The translations under genes and the position numbers were made by a program. From contig NW_026973728.1 in assembly GCF_035594125.1 (NCBI RefSeq), positions 124,001 through 188,000 of the forward strand: a stretch of DNA of 64,000 nt, read 5' to 3'. Under the pieces are notes generated by a model. The model worked only from the letters and a program-made list of their open reading frames with translations, ran no database searches and had not been told where the DNA came from. Source of the DNA: Scylla paramamosain (taxonomy: Eukaryota; Arthropoda; Malacostraca; Decapoda; Portunidae). Each line of letters begins with the position of its first letter. Within the stretch, counting starts at the first letter, position 1. Shown one piece after another: positions 38,701 through 52,070 of this stretch.

Positions 38701-40290
38701 CGTGTATAATGATTGTTTTATAGTTTCACAAGAACCAGAACACAAAAAACGCAAAAACTCGTGTATATTGAGAAGTTTCTTACATACCAAAATGCTAAAA
38801 CTCATGAATAACACTTTTAATTGAGAAACAGAACTACCTTACCAAATGAATGTATTTTGAGTGTTTTTCACATTCTTAGTTACGAAAATCAAAAATTACA
38901 TGCGAAACTAACTTTATGTCGGAAAAAAATGACATTATCAGAAAAGTGTCTTTTGAGTGTTTTTGAGCGTGATATGCAAAAAAAGCACTAAAAAGCAGGG
39001 TAATCACATTATATAGGAATAAAACTAACTTTTACGAAGAACTTGCCTTTAAATGTTTTTAACTCCTTACATACCAAAACGCTAAAACGCATGCAAAACA
39101 CCCTTTATGGAGAAACAGAATAACATTACCAAAAACATGTATTTTGAGTGTTTTTGATCATGTTACCTATAAAAACGCTTAAATACATGCAAAGAACCCT
39201 ATGTCTATGAAATGAAAGGACATATAAAAAAAAAAAATTAGCTTTTTTTCCGGAATCATGTACCAAACCCAGAAGTGCATGCAAAGCCACCTATATGGGG
39301 AAATTACACGACTTTACCAGAAATCTGTCTTTTGAGTGTTTTTCAGGAATTTCAACAATATTACTAAAAACGTGTCTTTTCAGTGATTTACGAAGAAAAA
39401 CGCTAAAACGGATGCAAACAAACCAATATGAAGAAATAGAATAACTTTACCAAAAAAGATATATTTTGAGTGTTTTTCAACTTGTTACCTAGAAAAAATG
39501 GATGGAAAGTACTCAATATTGGGAAACAAAAGAACATTACGAGAAACGTGTACAATGAGTGTTTTATAGTTTCACACGTACCACAAGGCAAAAAACGCAA
39601 AAAACTAGATATTACCAAAAAAGTGTCTTTTGAGTGTTTTTGAGCGTGATATGCAACAAAGCACTAAAAAGCAGAACAATCATATTACATGGGAATAAAA
39701 CCAACTTTTACGAAGAACTTGCCTTTAAGGTTTTTTTTTTTAACTCATTACATACCAAAACGCTAAAACGCATTCAAAAACACCCTTTTATGGAGAAACA
39801 GAGTAACATTACCAAAAACATGTATTTTGAGTGTTTTTGATCATGTTATTTATAAAAACGCTTATATACATGCAAAGAACCTTATGTTTGGGAATCGAAA
39901 GGACATTACGAGAAACGTGTATTATGAGTGTTTTTAAGTTCCTTAAGTACTAAAAAAGCTAAAACCCACAAATAAAGCTCTTTATAGAGAAAAAAATAAA
40001 TAAAATAATTTTTTTTTTTATTCATCTTCATAGGTACTAAGATGCAAAAATTCTGGCAATATTCTTTGGGAATCGAAAACAAAATTACTGAAAACGTGTT
40101 TTTTCGGTGTTTTTCGTAGAAAAACGCTAAAACGGATGCAAACCAACCAATATGAAGAAATAGAATAACATTACCAAAAAGGTATATTTTGAGTGTTTTT
40201 GAGCTTGTTACCTAGAAAAAACGCGAAAATGAATGCAAAGCACTCCCTATTGGGAAAGAAAAGGACATTACTAGAAACGTCTATAATGGG
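35780..40290 (+). repeat. Left arm of a large palindrome
   Basis: Pairs with 41405-45915, paired coordinates summing to ~81690. Distinctive shared features are the fusion 'acgtttataatgctttttac' at ~38618, the 'gaaagcaaatcaaccaatat' variant at ~38492, the fused monomer at ~39220 and the monomer 1/3 fusion at ~40055. Similarity drops outside ~35780. Confidence 0.88.
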
Positions 40291-41404
40291 TGTCTTTTTA
40301 TATTCGGGGAAAAAAACTTGTGGTTCACAAGAACCACAAGGCAAAAAGCGCATAAAGTCGTGTATATAAAGAAGTTTCTTAGACACCAAAATGCTGAAAC
40401 TTATGAATAACAATCTTAATTCAGAACCAGAACAACATTACCAAATGCGTGTATTTTGAGTGTTTTTTCACATTCTTAGCAAAACCTCAAATAGCATGCG
40501 AAACTAGCTTTATGAGGGAAAAAAATGACATTACCAGAAGTGTCTTTTAAGTGTTTTTGAGCGTGTTAGCCAATAAAGCACTAAAAAGCAGGGCAATCAT
40601 ATTACATTGGAATAAAACCAACTTTTACCAAGAACTTGCGTTGAAGTGTTTTTCAGCTCCTTACATAACAAATCGCTAAAACGCATGCAAAACACTCCTT
40701 TCCGGAGAAGCAGAATAACATTTCGAAAAACAAGTGTTTTTGAGTGTTTTTGATCATGTTACGTATAAAAACGCTTAAATACATGCAAAGATCCCTATAT
40801 TTGGGAAACGAAAGGACATTACGAGAAATGTGTATTATGAATGTTTTTAAGTTGCTTAAGTACCAAAAAGTTAAAACCTACAAATAACACTTTTTATAGA
40901 GAAAAAAATTAAATAAATAAAAGAATGGCTTTTTAATTTTTTTGTTTTTCATGTTAATAGGTACCAAGATGCCAAAATTCTGCCAAAATTCAAGGAAATT
41001 ATGTCGAAAAAAGAACATTATCGAAAAAGTTAATTTTACCTTTTTTTTGGAGTTATGTACCAAACCATAAAGTGTATCCAAAGCCACATATTTGGGAAAA
41101 TTTAACGTCTTTACAAGAAACCTGTCTTTTGAGTGTTTTTACGCATGTTAGGCACCAAAACGATAGATAATATTAAAGTCACTCTATATGGAAATCCAAA
41201 ACAAAATTATTGAAAACGTGTCTTATAAAAGATTTACGTAGAAAAACGCTAAAACGGATGCAAACCAACCAATATGAAAAAATAGAATAATATTACCAGA
41301 AAAGTATATTTTGTGTGTTTGAGCTTGTTACATAAAAAAAAAACGAAAAAATGGATGCAAAGCACTGTATATTAGGAAAAAAAAAGGACATAACAAGAAA
41401 CCTA
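40291..41404 (+). repeat. Spacer of the large palindrome (about one HOR unit)
   Basis: One + HOR unit separates the arms. It is most like 24000-24850 (shared 'ttacataacaaatcgctaaa', 'cttataaaagatttacg' and 'ggaaaatttaacg'), not like the arm sequences. The right junction sits on the self-complementary decamer 'gaaacgtttc'. Confidence 0.8.
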
Positions 41405-44400
41405 TGAAACGTTTCTCGTAATGTCCTTTTCTTTCCTAATAGGGAGTGCTTTGCATTCATTTTCGCGTTTTTTGTAGGTAACAAACTCGAAAACACTCAA
41501 AATATACCTTTTTGGTAATGTTATTCTATTTCCTCATATTGGTTGGTTTGCATCCGTTTTAGCGTTTTTCTAAGAAAAACACCGAAAAAACACGTTTTCA
41601 GTAATTTTGTTTTCGATTCCCAAAGAATATTGCCAGAATTTTTGCATCTTAGTACCTATGAAGATGAATAACAAAAAAAAAAAAAAAAATATTTATTTTT
41701 TTCTCTATAAAGAGCTTTATTTTTGGGTTTTAGCCTTTTTAGTACTTAAGGAACTTAAAAACACTCAAAATACACGTTTCTCGTAATGTCCTTTCGATTC
41801 CCAAACATAAGGTTCTTTGCATGTATTTAAGCGTTTTTATAAATAACATGATCAAAAACACTCAAAATACATGTTTTTGGTAATGTTACTCTGTTTCTCC
41901 ATAACAGGGTGTTTTTGCATGCGTTTTAGCGTTTTGGTATGTAATGAGTTAAAAAAAAAACCTTAAAGGCAAGTTCTTCGTAAAAGTTGGTTTTATTCCC
42001 ATGTAATATGATTGTTCTGCTTTTTAGTGCTTTGTTGCATATCACGCTCAAAAACACTCAAAAGACACTTTTTTGGTAATATCTAGTTTTTTGCGTTTTT
42101 TGCCTTGTGGTTCGTGTGAAACTATAAAACACTCATTGTACACGTTTCTCGTAATGTTCTTTTGTTTCCCAATATTGAGTACTTTCCATCCATTTTCGCA
42201 TTTTTTCTAGGTAACAAGTTGAAAAACACTCAAAATATATCTTTTTGGTAAAGTTATTCTATTTCTTCATATTGGTTTGTTTGCATCCGTTTTAGCGTTT
42301 TTCTTCGTAAATCACTGAAAAGACACGTTTTTAGTAATATTGTTGAAATTGCTGAAAAACACTCAAAAGACAGATTTCTGGTAAAGTCGTGTAATTTCCC
42401 CATATAGGTGGCTTTGCATGCACTTCTGGGTTTGGTACATAATTCCGGAAAAAAGCTAATTTTTTTTTTATATATCCTTTCATTTCATAGACATAGTGTT
42501 CTTTGCATGTATTTAAGCGTAACATGATCAAAAACACTCAAAATACATGTTTTTGGTAATGTTATTCTGTTTCTCCATAAAGGGTGTTTTGCATGCGTTT
42601 TAGCGTTTTGGTATGTAAGGAGTTAAAAACATTTAAAGGCAAGTTCTTCGTAAAAGTTAGTTTTATTCCTATATAATGTGATTAGTCTGCTTTTTAGTGC
42701 TTTTTTGTATATCACGCTCAAAAACACTCAAAAGACACTTTTCTGATAATGTCATTTTTTTTCCGACATAAAGTTAGTTTCGCATGTAATTTTTGATTTT
42801 CGTAACTAAGAATGTGAAAAACACTCAAAATACATACATTTGGTAAGGTAGTTCTGTTTCTCAATTAAAAGTGTTATTCATGAGTTTTAGCATTTTGGTA
42901 TGTAAGAAACTTCTCAATATACACGAGTTTTTGCGTTTTTTGTGTTCTGGTTCTTGTGAAACTATAAAACAATCATTATACACGTTTCTCTAAATGTCCT
43001 TTTGCTTCCTAATATAGAGTACTTTTACATCCATTTTCGCGTTTTTTTTAGGTAAAAAGCATTATAAACGTTTCTTGTAATGTCCTTTTGTTTCCCAATA
43101 TAGAGAGATTTGCATCCATTCTCGCTCAAAACACAAAAAATACCTTTTTGGTAATATTATCTTATTTCATGATATTGGTTAATTTGCTTTCTTTTTAGCG
43201 TTTTTCTACGTAAAACATTGAAAAGACACGTTTTCAGTAATTTTGTTTTGGATTCCCAAAGAGAGTGATTTCCATATTATTTATTGTTTTGGTGCCTAAC
43301 ATACTGAAAAACAGGCAAAAGAAAGGTTTCAGGTAAAGTCGTTTAATTTCCCCATATAGGTGGCTCTACATGCACTTTAGGGTTTGGTACATAACGGTCT
43401 AAAAAAAAGCTAAAATTAACTTTTATGATATTCTTTTTTCACATAATTTCCCTGAATTTTGCCAGAATTTTGGCATCTCGATACCTATGAAGATCAATAA
43501 CAAAAAAAAAAATGCTATTTTTTCATTTAATTTTTTTTTTCTCTATAAAGAGTGTTATTTGTGGGTTTAAGCTTTTTGGTACTTAAGGAACGTAAAAACA
43601 CTCTTAATACTCGTTTCTCGTAATGTCCTTTTGTTTCCTAAAGATAAGGTTCTTTACATGTATTTAAGCGTTTTTATAGGTAACATGATCAAAAACACTC
43701 AAAATATACCTTTTTGGTAATGTTATTCTATTTCTTCATATTGGTTGGTTTCCGTCCGTGTTTAGCGTTTTTCTACGTAAACACAGAAAAGACACGTTTT
43801 CAGTAATTTTTGGATTCCCATATAGAGTGACTTCCATGTTATTTATCGTTTTGATGTCTAACATGCTGAAAAACACTCAAAAGACAGGTTTCTTGTAAAG
43901 TCGTTTAATTTCCCTATATAGGTGGCTTTGCATACACTTTAGGGTTTGGTACATAACAGTCGGAAAAAAAGATAAAATTAACCTCTTTCATAATATTCTT
44001 TTTTCATGTAATTTTCCTGAATTTTGCCAGAATTTTGGCATCTCGTTGCCTATGAAGATCAATAAAAAAAATGTTATTTTTTTATTTATTTTTATTTATT
44101 TATTTTCTGTATAAAGAGTGTTATTTGTGGGTTTTAGCTTTTTGGTACTTAAGGAACTTATAAACACTCATAATACACATTCCTCGTAATGTCCTTTTAT
44201 TCCCAAACATAGGGTTCTTTGCATGTACTTAAGCGTTTTTATTGGTAACAAGCTCAAAAACACTCAAAATACATGTTTTTGATAATGTTATTCTGTTTTT
44301 CCATACAGGGTGTTTTGCATGGGTTTTAGCGTTTTAGTATGTAAGGACCTCAAAAAAACTTAAAGGCAAGTTCTTGGTAAAACTTGGTTATATTCCCATG

Positions 44401-47400
44401 TAATGTGATTGCTCTGCTTTTTAATGCTATATTGCCTAACACGCTGAAAAACACTAAAAAGACACTTTTCTAGTAATTTCATTTTTTTTCCACAGTTTCG
44501 CATGTAATTTGGGGTTGGACCACTAAGAATGTGAAAAAAACACTCAAAATACACTCATTTCCTAAAATTGTTCTGTTTCTCAATTTAGAGTGTTATTCAT
44601 GAGTTTCAGCATTTTGGTATCTAAGAAACTTCTCCATATATACGAGTTTTGCGTTTTTTGCCTTATGGTTCTTGAAAACTATTAATACATTCATTATAGA
44701 ATTTTCTTGTAATATCCTTTTGCTTACCAATATAGACTGCTTTGTATTCATTTTTGCGTTTTTTGTAGGTAACAAGCTCAAAAACACTCTACTTTTTTGT
44801 AATGTTATTCTATTTCTTCATATTGGTTGGTTTGCATCCGTTTTAGCGTTCTACGCTAAAACTGAAAAGACACGTTTTCAGTAATATTGTTGAAATTGCT
44901 GAAAACACCCAAAGACACGTTTCTTGTAAAGTCGTGTAATTTCCCCATATAGGTGGCTTTGCATGCACTTCCAGGTTTCGTACATAACTCCGGAAAAAGC
45001 TAAAATCATTTTTTTTTTTATGTTTTTTTTCAAATAATTTCCCTAAATCTTCTCAGAATTTTGGCATCTCGTTACCTATGAAGATGAATAAAAAAAAAAC
45101 AATCTATTTTTTTAATTATTTTTTTTCTCTATAAAGAGTGTTATTTGTGGGTTTTAGATTTTTGGTACTTAAGGAACTTAAAAATACTCATAATACACGA
45201 TTTTCGTAATGTCCTTTCGTTTCACAAACATAGGGTTCTTTGAATGTATTTAAGCGATTTTATAGGTAACATGATCAAAAACAATCAAAATACATGTTTT
45301 TGGTAATGTTATTCTGTTTCTTCATAAAGGTTGTTTTGCATGCGTTTAGCGTTTTGGTATGTAAGGAGTTAAAAAACACTTAAAGGCAAGTTCTTCGTAA
45401 AATTTGGTTTTATTCCAATGTAATGTGATTGTTCTGCTTTTTAGTGTTTTGTTGCATATAACGCTCAAAAACACTCAAAAGACACTTTTCTGGTAATGTA
45501 ATTTTTTTTCCCCCATAAAGGTAGTTTCGCATGTAATTTGGAATTTTCGTAACTAAGAATGTGAAAAACACTCAAAATACACACATTTGGTAAGGTAGTT
45601 CTGTTTTTCAATTAAAAGTGTTATTCATGAGTTTTAGCGTTTTGGTATCTAAGAAACTTCTCTATATACACGAGTTTTTGCGTTTTTTGCCTTGTGGTTC
45701 TTGTGAAACTATAAAACACTCATTATACACGTTTCTCGTAATGTCCTTTTGCTTCCCAATATAGAGTGCTTTCCATCCATTTGCGCGTTTTTTGAAGGTA
45801 AGAAGCTCAAAAACACTCAAAATATACCTGTTTGGTAATGTTATTCTATTTCTTCATATTTATTGGTTTGCATCCGTTTTAGCGTTTTTCTACGTAAAAC
45901 ACTGAAAAGACACGTTTTCAGTAATTTTGTGATGGATTCACATATTGAGTGACTTCCATATTATTTATCGTTTTGGTGGCTAACATGCTGGAAAAAACAC
46001 AGAAGACAGGTTTCTGGTAAGGTCGTTTAACTTCCCCATATAGGTAACTCTGCATGAACTTTAGGGTTTGGTACATAGCAGTCCGAAAAAAAGCTAAAAT
46101 CAACTTTTTTCATAATGTTCTTTTTTCCACATAATTTCCCTGAATTTTGGCAGAATTTTAGCATCTCGGTACCTATGAAGATGAATATAAAAAAAATCCT
46201 ATTTTTTTTTTTTCTCTATAAATAGTGGTATTTGTGGGTTTTAACGTTTTGGTACTTAAAGAACTTAAAAACACTCAAAATACACGTTTCTCGAAATGTC
46301 CTTTCGTTTCCCAAACATAAGATTCTTTGCATGTATTTAAGCGTTTTTATAGGTAACATGATCAAAAACACTTAAAATACATGTTTTTGGTAATGTTATT
46401 CTGTTTCTAAATAAAGGGTGTTTTGCATGCGTTTTAGCGTTTTGGTATATAAGGAGCTCAAAAACACTTGGTAAAAGTTGATTTTATTCCCATGTAATGT
46501 GATTGCCCTGCTTTTTTGTGCTTTATCCCCTATCATGTAATCACAATTAAAAGACACTTTTCTGGTAATGTCATTTTTTTTTTCCAAAATAAAGCTACTT
46601 TCACATAAAATTTGGGGTTTTGGTAGCTAAGAATGTGAAAAACACTCAAAATACACGCATTTGGTAAGGTTGTTCTGTTTCTCAATTAATAGTGTTATTC
46701 AGGAGTTTCACCATTTTGGTATCTAAGAAACTTCTCCATATATACGAGTTTTTGCGTTTTTTGGCTTGTGCTTCTTGAAAATCTATAAAACATTCATTAT
46801 ACACGTTTCTCGTAATGTCCTTTTGTTAACCAATATAGAGAGCTTTCCATCCATTTTCGCGTTTTTTTTTTTTTTTTTTTTTTTGTAAAAAGCTCAAAAT
46901 ATACCTTTTTGGTAAACTTATTCTATTTTTTCATGTTGGCTGGTTTGCATCCGTTTTAGCATTTTTCTACTTAAAACACGGAAAAGACACGTTTTCAGTA
47001 ATTTGTTTTGGATTCCCAAATACAATGAATTCCATATTGTTAATTGTTTTGGTGACTAACATGCTGAAAAACACTAGAAACACAGGTTTCTCGTAAAGTC
47101 GTTTAATTTCCCCATATAGTTGGTTTTGCATGCACTTTAGGGTTTTGTGCATAACAGTCCGAAAAAAAAGCTAAAATTAACTTTTTTGATAATGTTCTTT
47201 TTTCATATAATTTCCCTGAATTTTGCCAGAATTTTGTGATCTCGGTACCTATGAAGAAGAATAACAAAAAAAAAATCCTATTTATTTATTTACTTTTTTC
47301 TTCTCTATAAAGAGGTTTTAGCTTTTTGGTACTTATGGAACTTAAAAAGACTCATAATACACGTTTCTCCTAATGTCCTTTCGTTTCCCAGACATAGGGT

Positions 47401-50400
47401 TTTTTGCATTTATTAAAGCGTTTTTAGAGGTAACATGATCAAAAACTGTCAAAATACATGTTTTTGGTAATGTTAATCTGTTTCTCCATAAAGGGTGTTT
47501 TGCATGCGTTTTAGCGTTTTGGTATATAAGGAGCTCAAAAACACTTAAAGTCAAGTTCTTGGTAAAAGATGGTTTTATTCCCATGTAACGTGATTGCCCT
47601 CCTTTTTAGTGCTTTATTGCCTAACACGCTCAAAAACACTCAAAAGACACTTTTCTGGTAATATAATTTTTTTACCACATAAAGCTAGTTTTGCATGCAA
47701 TTTGAGGTTTTCGTAACTAAGAATGTGAAAAACACTCAAAATACACGCATATCGTAAGGTTGTTCTGTATTCTCAATTAAGAGTGTTATTCCTCAGTTTC
47801 ACCATTTTCGTATCTAAGAAACTTATCCATATACACGAGTTTTTTCCGTTTTTTGCCTTGTGGTTTTTGTGAAAATATAAAACAGTCATTATGCAAGTTT
47901 CTCGTAATGTCCTTTTGTATCTCAATATAGAGTGCTTTCTATCCATTTTCGCGTTTTTTGTAGATAAGAAGCTCAAAAACACTGAAAATATACCTTTTTT
48001 GGTAATGTTATTCTGTTTCTTCATATTCCTTGGTTTGCATCTGTTTTAGCGTTTTTCTACGTAAAACACTGAAAAGACACTTTTTCAGTAATTTTGTGAT
48101 GGATTCCCATATTGAGTGACTTCCATATTACATATCGTTTTGGTGCCTAGCATGCTGAAAAACACTCAAAAGACAGGTTTCTCGTAAAGTCGTTTAATTT
48201 CCTCATATAGGTGGCTTTGCATGCACTTTAGGGTTTGGTACATAACAGTTCGAAAAAAAAGCTTAAATTAAATTTTTTTCATAATTTTCTTTTTTCACAT
48301 AATTTTCCTGAATTTTCCCAGAATTTTGGCCTCTTGGTACCTATGAAGATGAATAACAAAAAGAAAAATAATAAATTCCTATCTTTTTATTCATTTATTT
48401 ATTTATTTTTTCTATAAACAGTGTTATTTATGGGTTTTAGCTAAATGGTACTTAAAGAACTTAAAAATACTGGTAATGCATGTTTCTCGAAATGCCCTTT
48501 ATTTTCCCAAACATAAGGTTCTTTGCATGTATTTAAGAGTTTTTACAGGTAACATGATAAAAAACACTCAAAATACATGTTTTTGGTAATGTTATTCTTT
48601 CTCCATAAAGGGTGTTTTGCATTCGTTTCAGCGTTTTGGAATATAAGAAGCTCAAAAACACTTACAAGCAAGTTGTTAGTAAAAGTTAGTTTTATTCCCA
48701 TGTAATGTGATTGCCCTGCTTTTTGGTGCTTTATTGCCTATCATGATAAAAAAAAAAAAAAAACATTTAAAAGACACTTTTCTGGTAATGTCATTTTTTT
48801 TCCCACATATAGCTACTTTCACATAAAATTTGGGGTTTTGGTAACTAAGAATGTAAAAAACACTCAAAATACACGCATTTGGTAAGGTTGTTCTGTTTTT
48901 CAATTTAGTGTTATTCAGGAGTTTCAGCATTTTGGTATCTAAAAAACTTCTCCATATATATGAGTTTTTGCGTTTTTTGCCTTGTGATTCTTGATAATCT
49001 ATAAAACACTCATTATACACGTTTCTCGTAATGTCCTTTTGTTAACCAATAGAGAAAGAGAAAAAAACACAAAAGACAGGTTTCTCGTAAAGTCGTTTAA
49101 TTTCCCCATATAGTTGGCTTTGCATGTACTTCATGGTTTGGTACATAACAGTCCGAAAAAAAAGCTAAAATTAACTTTTTCAATAATGTTCTTTTTGCAC
49201 ATAATTTCCCTGAATTTTGCCAGAAATTTGGCATCTCAGTACCTATGAAGAGGAAGAAAAAAAAAAAAAGAATCCTATTTTTTAATTATTTCTTTATTTT
49301 TTTCTCTATAAAGAGGTTTTAGCTTTTTGGTACTTATGGAACTTAAAAACACATAATACACGTTTCTCATAATGTCCTTTCGTTTCCCAGACATAGGGTT
49401 CTTTGCATGTATTTAAGCGTTTTTAGAGGTAACATGATCAAAAACACTCAAAATAAATGTTTTTGGTAATGTTAATCTGTTTCTGGTTCGTTTTGGTATA
49501 TAAGGAGTTAAAAAACACTTAAAAGTTGGTTTTATTCCCATGTAATGTGATTGCCCTCCTTTTTAGTGCTTTATTGCCTAACTCTCTCAAAAACCCTCAA
49601 AAGATACTTTTCTGGTAATGTCTTTTTTTTTCCCACATAAAGCTAGTTTCGCGTGCAATTTGGGGTTCTAATAAGTAAGAATGTGAAAAACACTCAAAAT
49701 ACACGCAATTAGTAATGTTATTCTGTTTCTTAATTAAGAGTGTTATTCAGGAGTTTCAGCATTTTTGTATCTAAGAAATTTCTCCATATACTCGTACACT
49801 AGTTTTTGCGTCTTTTGCTTCGTGGTTCTTGTGAAACTATAAAATACTCATTATACACGTTTCTCGTAATGTCTTTTTATTTCCCAATATAGAGTGCTTT
49901 GCATCCATTTTTACGTTTTTTTTTTTTTGTTGGTCACAAGCTCAAAAATACTTAAAATATACCTTTTTGGTAATGTTATTCTATTTCTTCATATTGGTCT
50001 GTTTGCATCCGTTTTAGCGTTTTTTTACGTAAAACACTGAAAAGACACGTTTTCAGTAATTTTGTTTTGGATTCCCATATAGAGTGACTGCCATATTATT
50101 TTTCGTTTTGGTGCCTAATATGCTGAAAAACACTCAAATGACAGTTTGTAAAGTCGTTTAATTTCCCCATATAGAGGACTTTGCATGCACTTTAGGGTTT
50201 GGTACATAACAGTCCGAAAAAAAAAGCTAAAATTAACTTTTTCAATAATGTTCATTTATCCACATAATTTCCCTGAATTTTAACAGAATTTTGGCATCTC
50301 GGTACCTCTGAAGATGAATAACAAAAAAAAAAATTATTATTTTCTTTTCTTTTATTTATTTATTTTTATTTATTGTTTTTTTTTTTGTTTTTTCTTCATA

Positions 50401-52058
50401 AAAAGTGTTATTTGTGGGTTTTAGCTTTTTGGTATTTAAGTAACTTAAAAATATTTATAATACATGTTTCTCGTAATGTCCTTTCGTTTCCCAAACATAG
50501 GATTCTTTGCATGTATTTAAGCGTTTTTATAGGTAACATGATCAAAAACACTCAAGATACATGTTTTTTGTAATGTTTTTGTTTTTCTCCATAAAGGATT
50601 TTTGCATTCGTTTTAGCGTTTTGGTATGTAATGAGCTCAAAAATATTTAACGGCATGTTCTTGGTAAAATTTTTTTTTATTCACATGTAATGTGATTGCC
50701 CTTTTTTTAAGTACTTTATTGCCTAACACGCTCATAAACACTGAAAAAAACATTTCTGGCAATATAATTTTTTCCCCACATAAACCTAGTTTCGCATGCA
50801 ATTTCTTGTTTTGGTGACAAAGAATGTAAAAAACACTCAAAATACACGTATTTGGTAAGGTTGTTCTGTATCTCAATCAAGAGTGTTATTCATGAGTTTC
50901 AGCATTTTGGTATCTAAGAAACTTTTGCCTTGTGGATGTTGTGAAACTATAAAACACTCATTATACAGGTTTCTCGTAATGTCCTTTTGTTTCCCAATAT
51001 AGAGTGCTTTGCATCCATTTTCGCGTTTTTTGTAGGTAACAGGCTCAAAAACACTCAAAATATACCTTTTTGGCAATGTTATTCTATTTCTTCATACTGG
51101 TTTGTTTGCATCCGTTTTAGCGTGTTTCTACGTAAAACACTGAAAAGACAAGTGTTAAGTGATTTTGTTTTGGATTCCCATATAGAGTGACTTCCATATT
51201 ATTTATTGTTTTGGTGCCTAACATGCTGAAAAACACTCAAAAGACAGGTTTCTGGTAAAGTCGTTTAATTTCCTATAGAGGTGGCTTTGCATGCAATTTA
51301 GGTTTTGGTACATAACTGTCCGAAAAAAAAGCTAAAATTAACTTTTTTTGATAATGTTCTTTTTTCCATATAATTTCCCTGAATTTTGCCAGAATTTTGG
51401 TATCTCGGTACCTATGAAGAAGTATAACAAAAAAAAAAGGAAAATTCTTTTTTTTCTCTATAAAGAGTGTTATTTGTGGATTTTAGCTTTTTGGTGCTTA
51501 AGAAATTTAATAATATTCATAATAAACGTTTCACGTAATGTCCTTTCGTTTCCCAAACATAGGGTTCTTTCCATGTATTTAAGCGTTTTTATAGGTAACA
51601 TGATCAAAAACACTCAAAATACATGTTTTTGGTAATGTTATTCTGTTTCTTCATAAAGGGTGTTTTGCATGCGTTTTAGTGTGTTGGTATGTTAGGAGCT
51701 CAAAAACACTTAAAGGCAAGTTCTTGGTAAAAGTTGGTTTTATTCCCATGTAATGTGATTGCCTTGCTTTTTAGTGCTTTATTGCCTAACACGCTCAAAA
51801 ACACTCAAAAGACATTTTTCTGGAAATGTCTTTTTTTTTTCTTTCCACATAAAGCTAGTTTCGTATGCAATTTGGGGTTTTGGTAACCAAGATTGTGAAA
51901 ACAATCAAAATACACGCATTTAGTAAGGTTGTTCTGTTTCTCAATTAACAGTGTTATTCATGAGTTTCAGGGTTTTGGTATCTAAGAATCTCAAAAACAC
52001 TTATAATGCACGTTTTTCGTAATGTCCCTATATTTTTCCTCATTTAGGGTGCTTTGCA
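41403..52058 (-). repeat. Satellite HOR array, - orientation
   Basis: The same HOR read as reverse complement. Markers ('ggtacctatgaagatgaata') lie near 41650, 43490, 44045, 45075, 46175, 47245, 48345, 49240, 50310 and 51405. The first 4.5 kb mirrors 35780-40290. Further in, units keep HOR order but with lower similarity to that arm. A 22-base T run at ~46863-46884 and an A run at ~48749-48763 are slippage expansions. At ~49055 two monomers are fused ('accaatagagaaagagaaaa'). It ends at the LINE fragment. No gene is seen. Confidence 0.93.
41405..45915 (-). repeat. Right arm of a large palindrome
   Basis: Reverse-complement partner of 35780-40290 with scattered substitutions and small indels, for example loss of ~10 bp at ~42519 ('atttaagcgtaacatgatc'). 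Beyond ~45915 the two sides differ clearly ('gtgatggattcacatattg' against 'gtcggtgaatccaaaac'). Confidence 0.88.
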
Positions 52059-52070
52059 TGCACCCTAAAT
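52043..52070. other. Hairpin at the satellite/LINE boundary
   Basis: 'tttagggtgc' and 'gcaccctaaa' flank 'tttgcat' at the exact place where satellite ends and the LINE coding relic ('VSKF') begins. The complementary arm suggests the boundary was formed by fold-back or microhomology repair rather than by simple retrotransposon integration. Confidence 0.75.

Larger units (their letters stand above)
25681..41402 (+). repeat. Satellite HOR array, + (largest uninterrupted block)
   Basis: Unit markers near 26090, 27200, 28315, 29427, 30437, 31537, 32632, 33547, 35546, 36611, 37640, 38197, 40031 and 40960, spaced about 1.1 kb with a few deleted units. Contained duplications: 27930-34045 (direct copy of 9650-15730), 34430-36640 (direct copy of 61790-64000), 36300-38600 (direct copy of 1-2300). 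The block ends at the strand switch in 'gaaacctatgaaacgtttc'. No gene is seen; open frames are incidental. Confidence 0.93.

Noticed and set aside
40291..41404. Whole palindrome as a sequencing fold-back artefact
   Set aside because: Arms differ by scattered substitutions and a ~10-bp indel, and the spacer is a different HOR subtype. An artefact is less likely, but read-level proof is still lacking.
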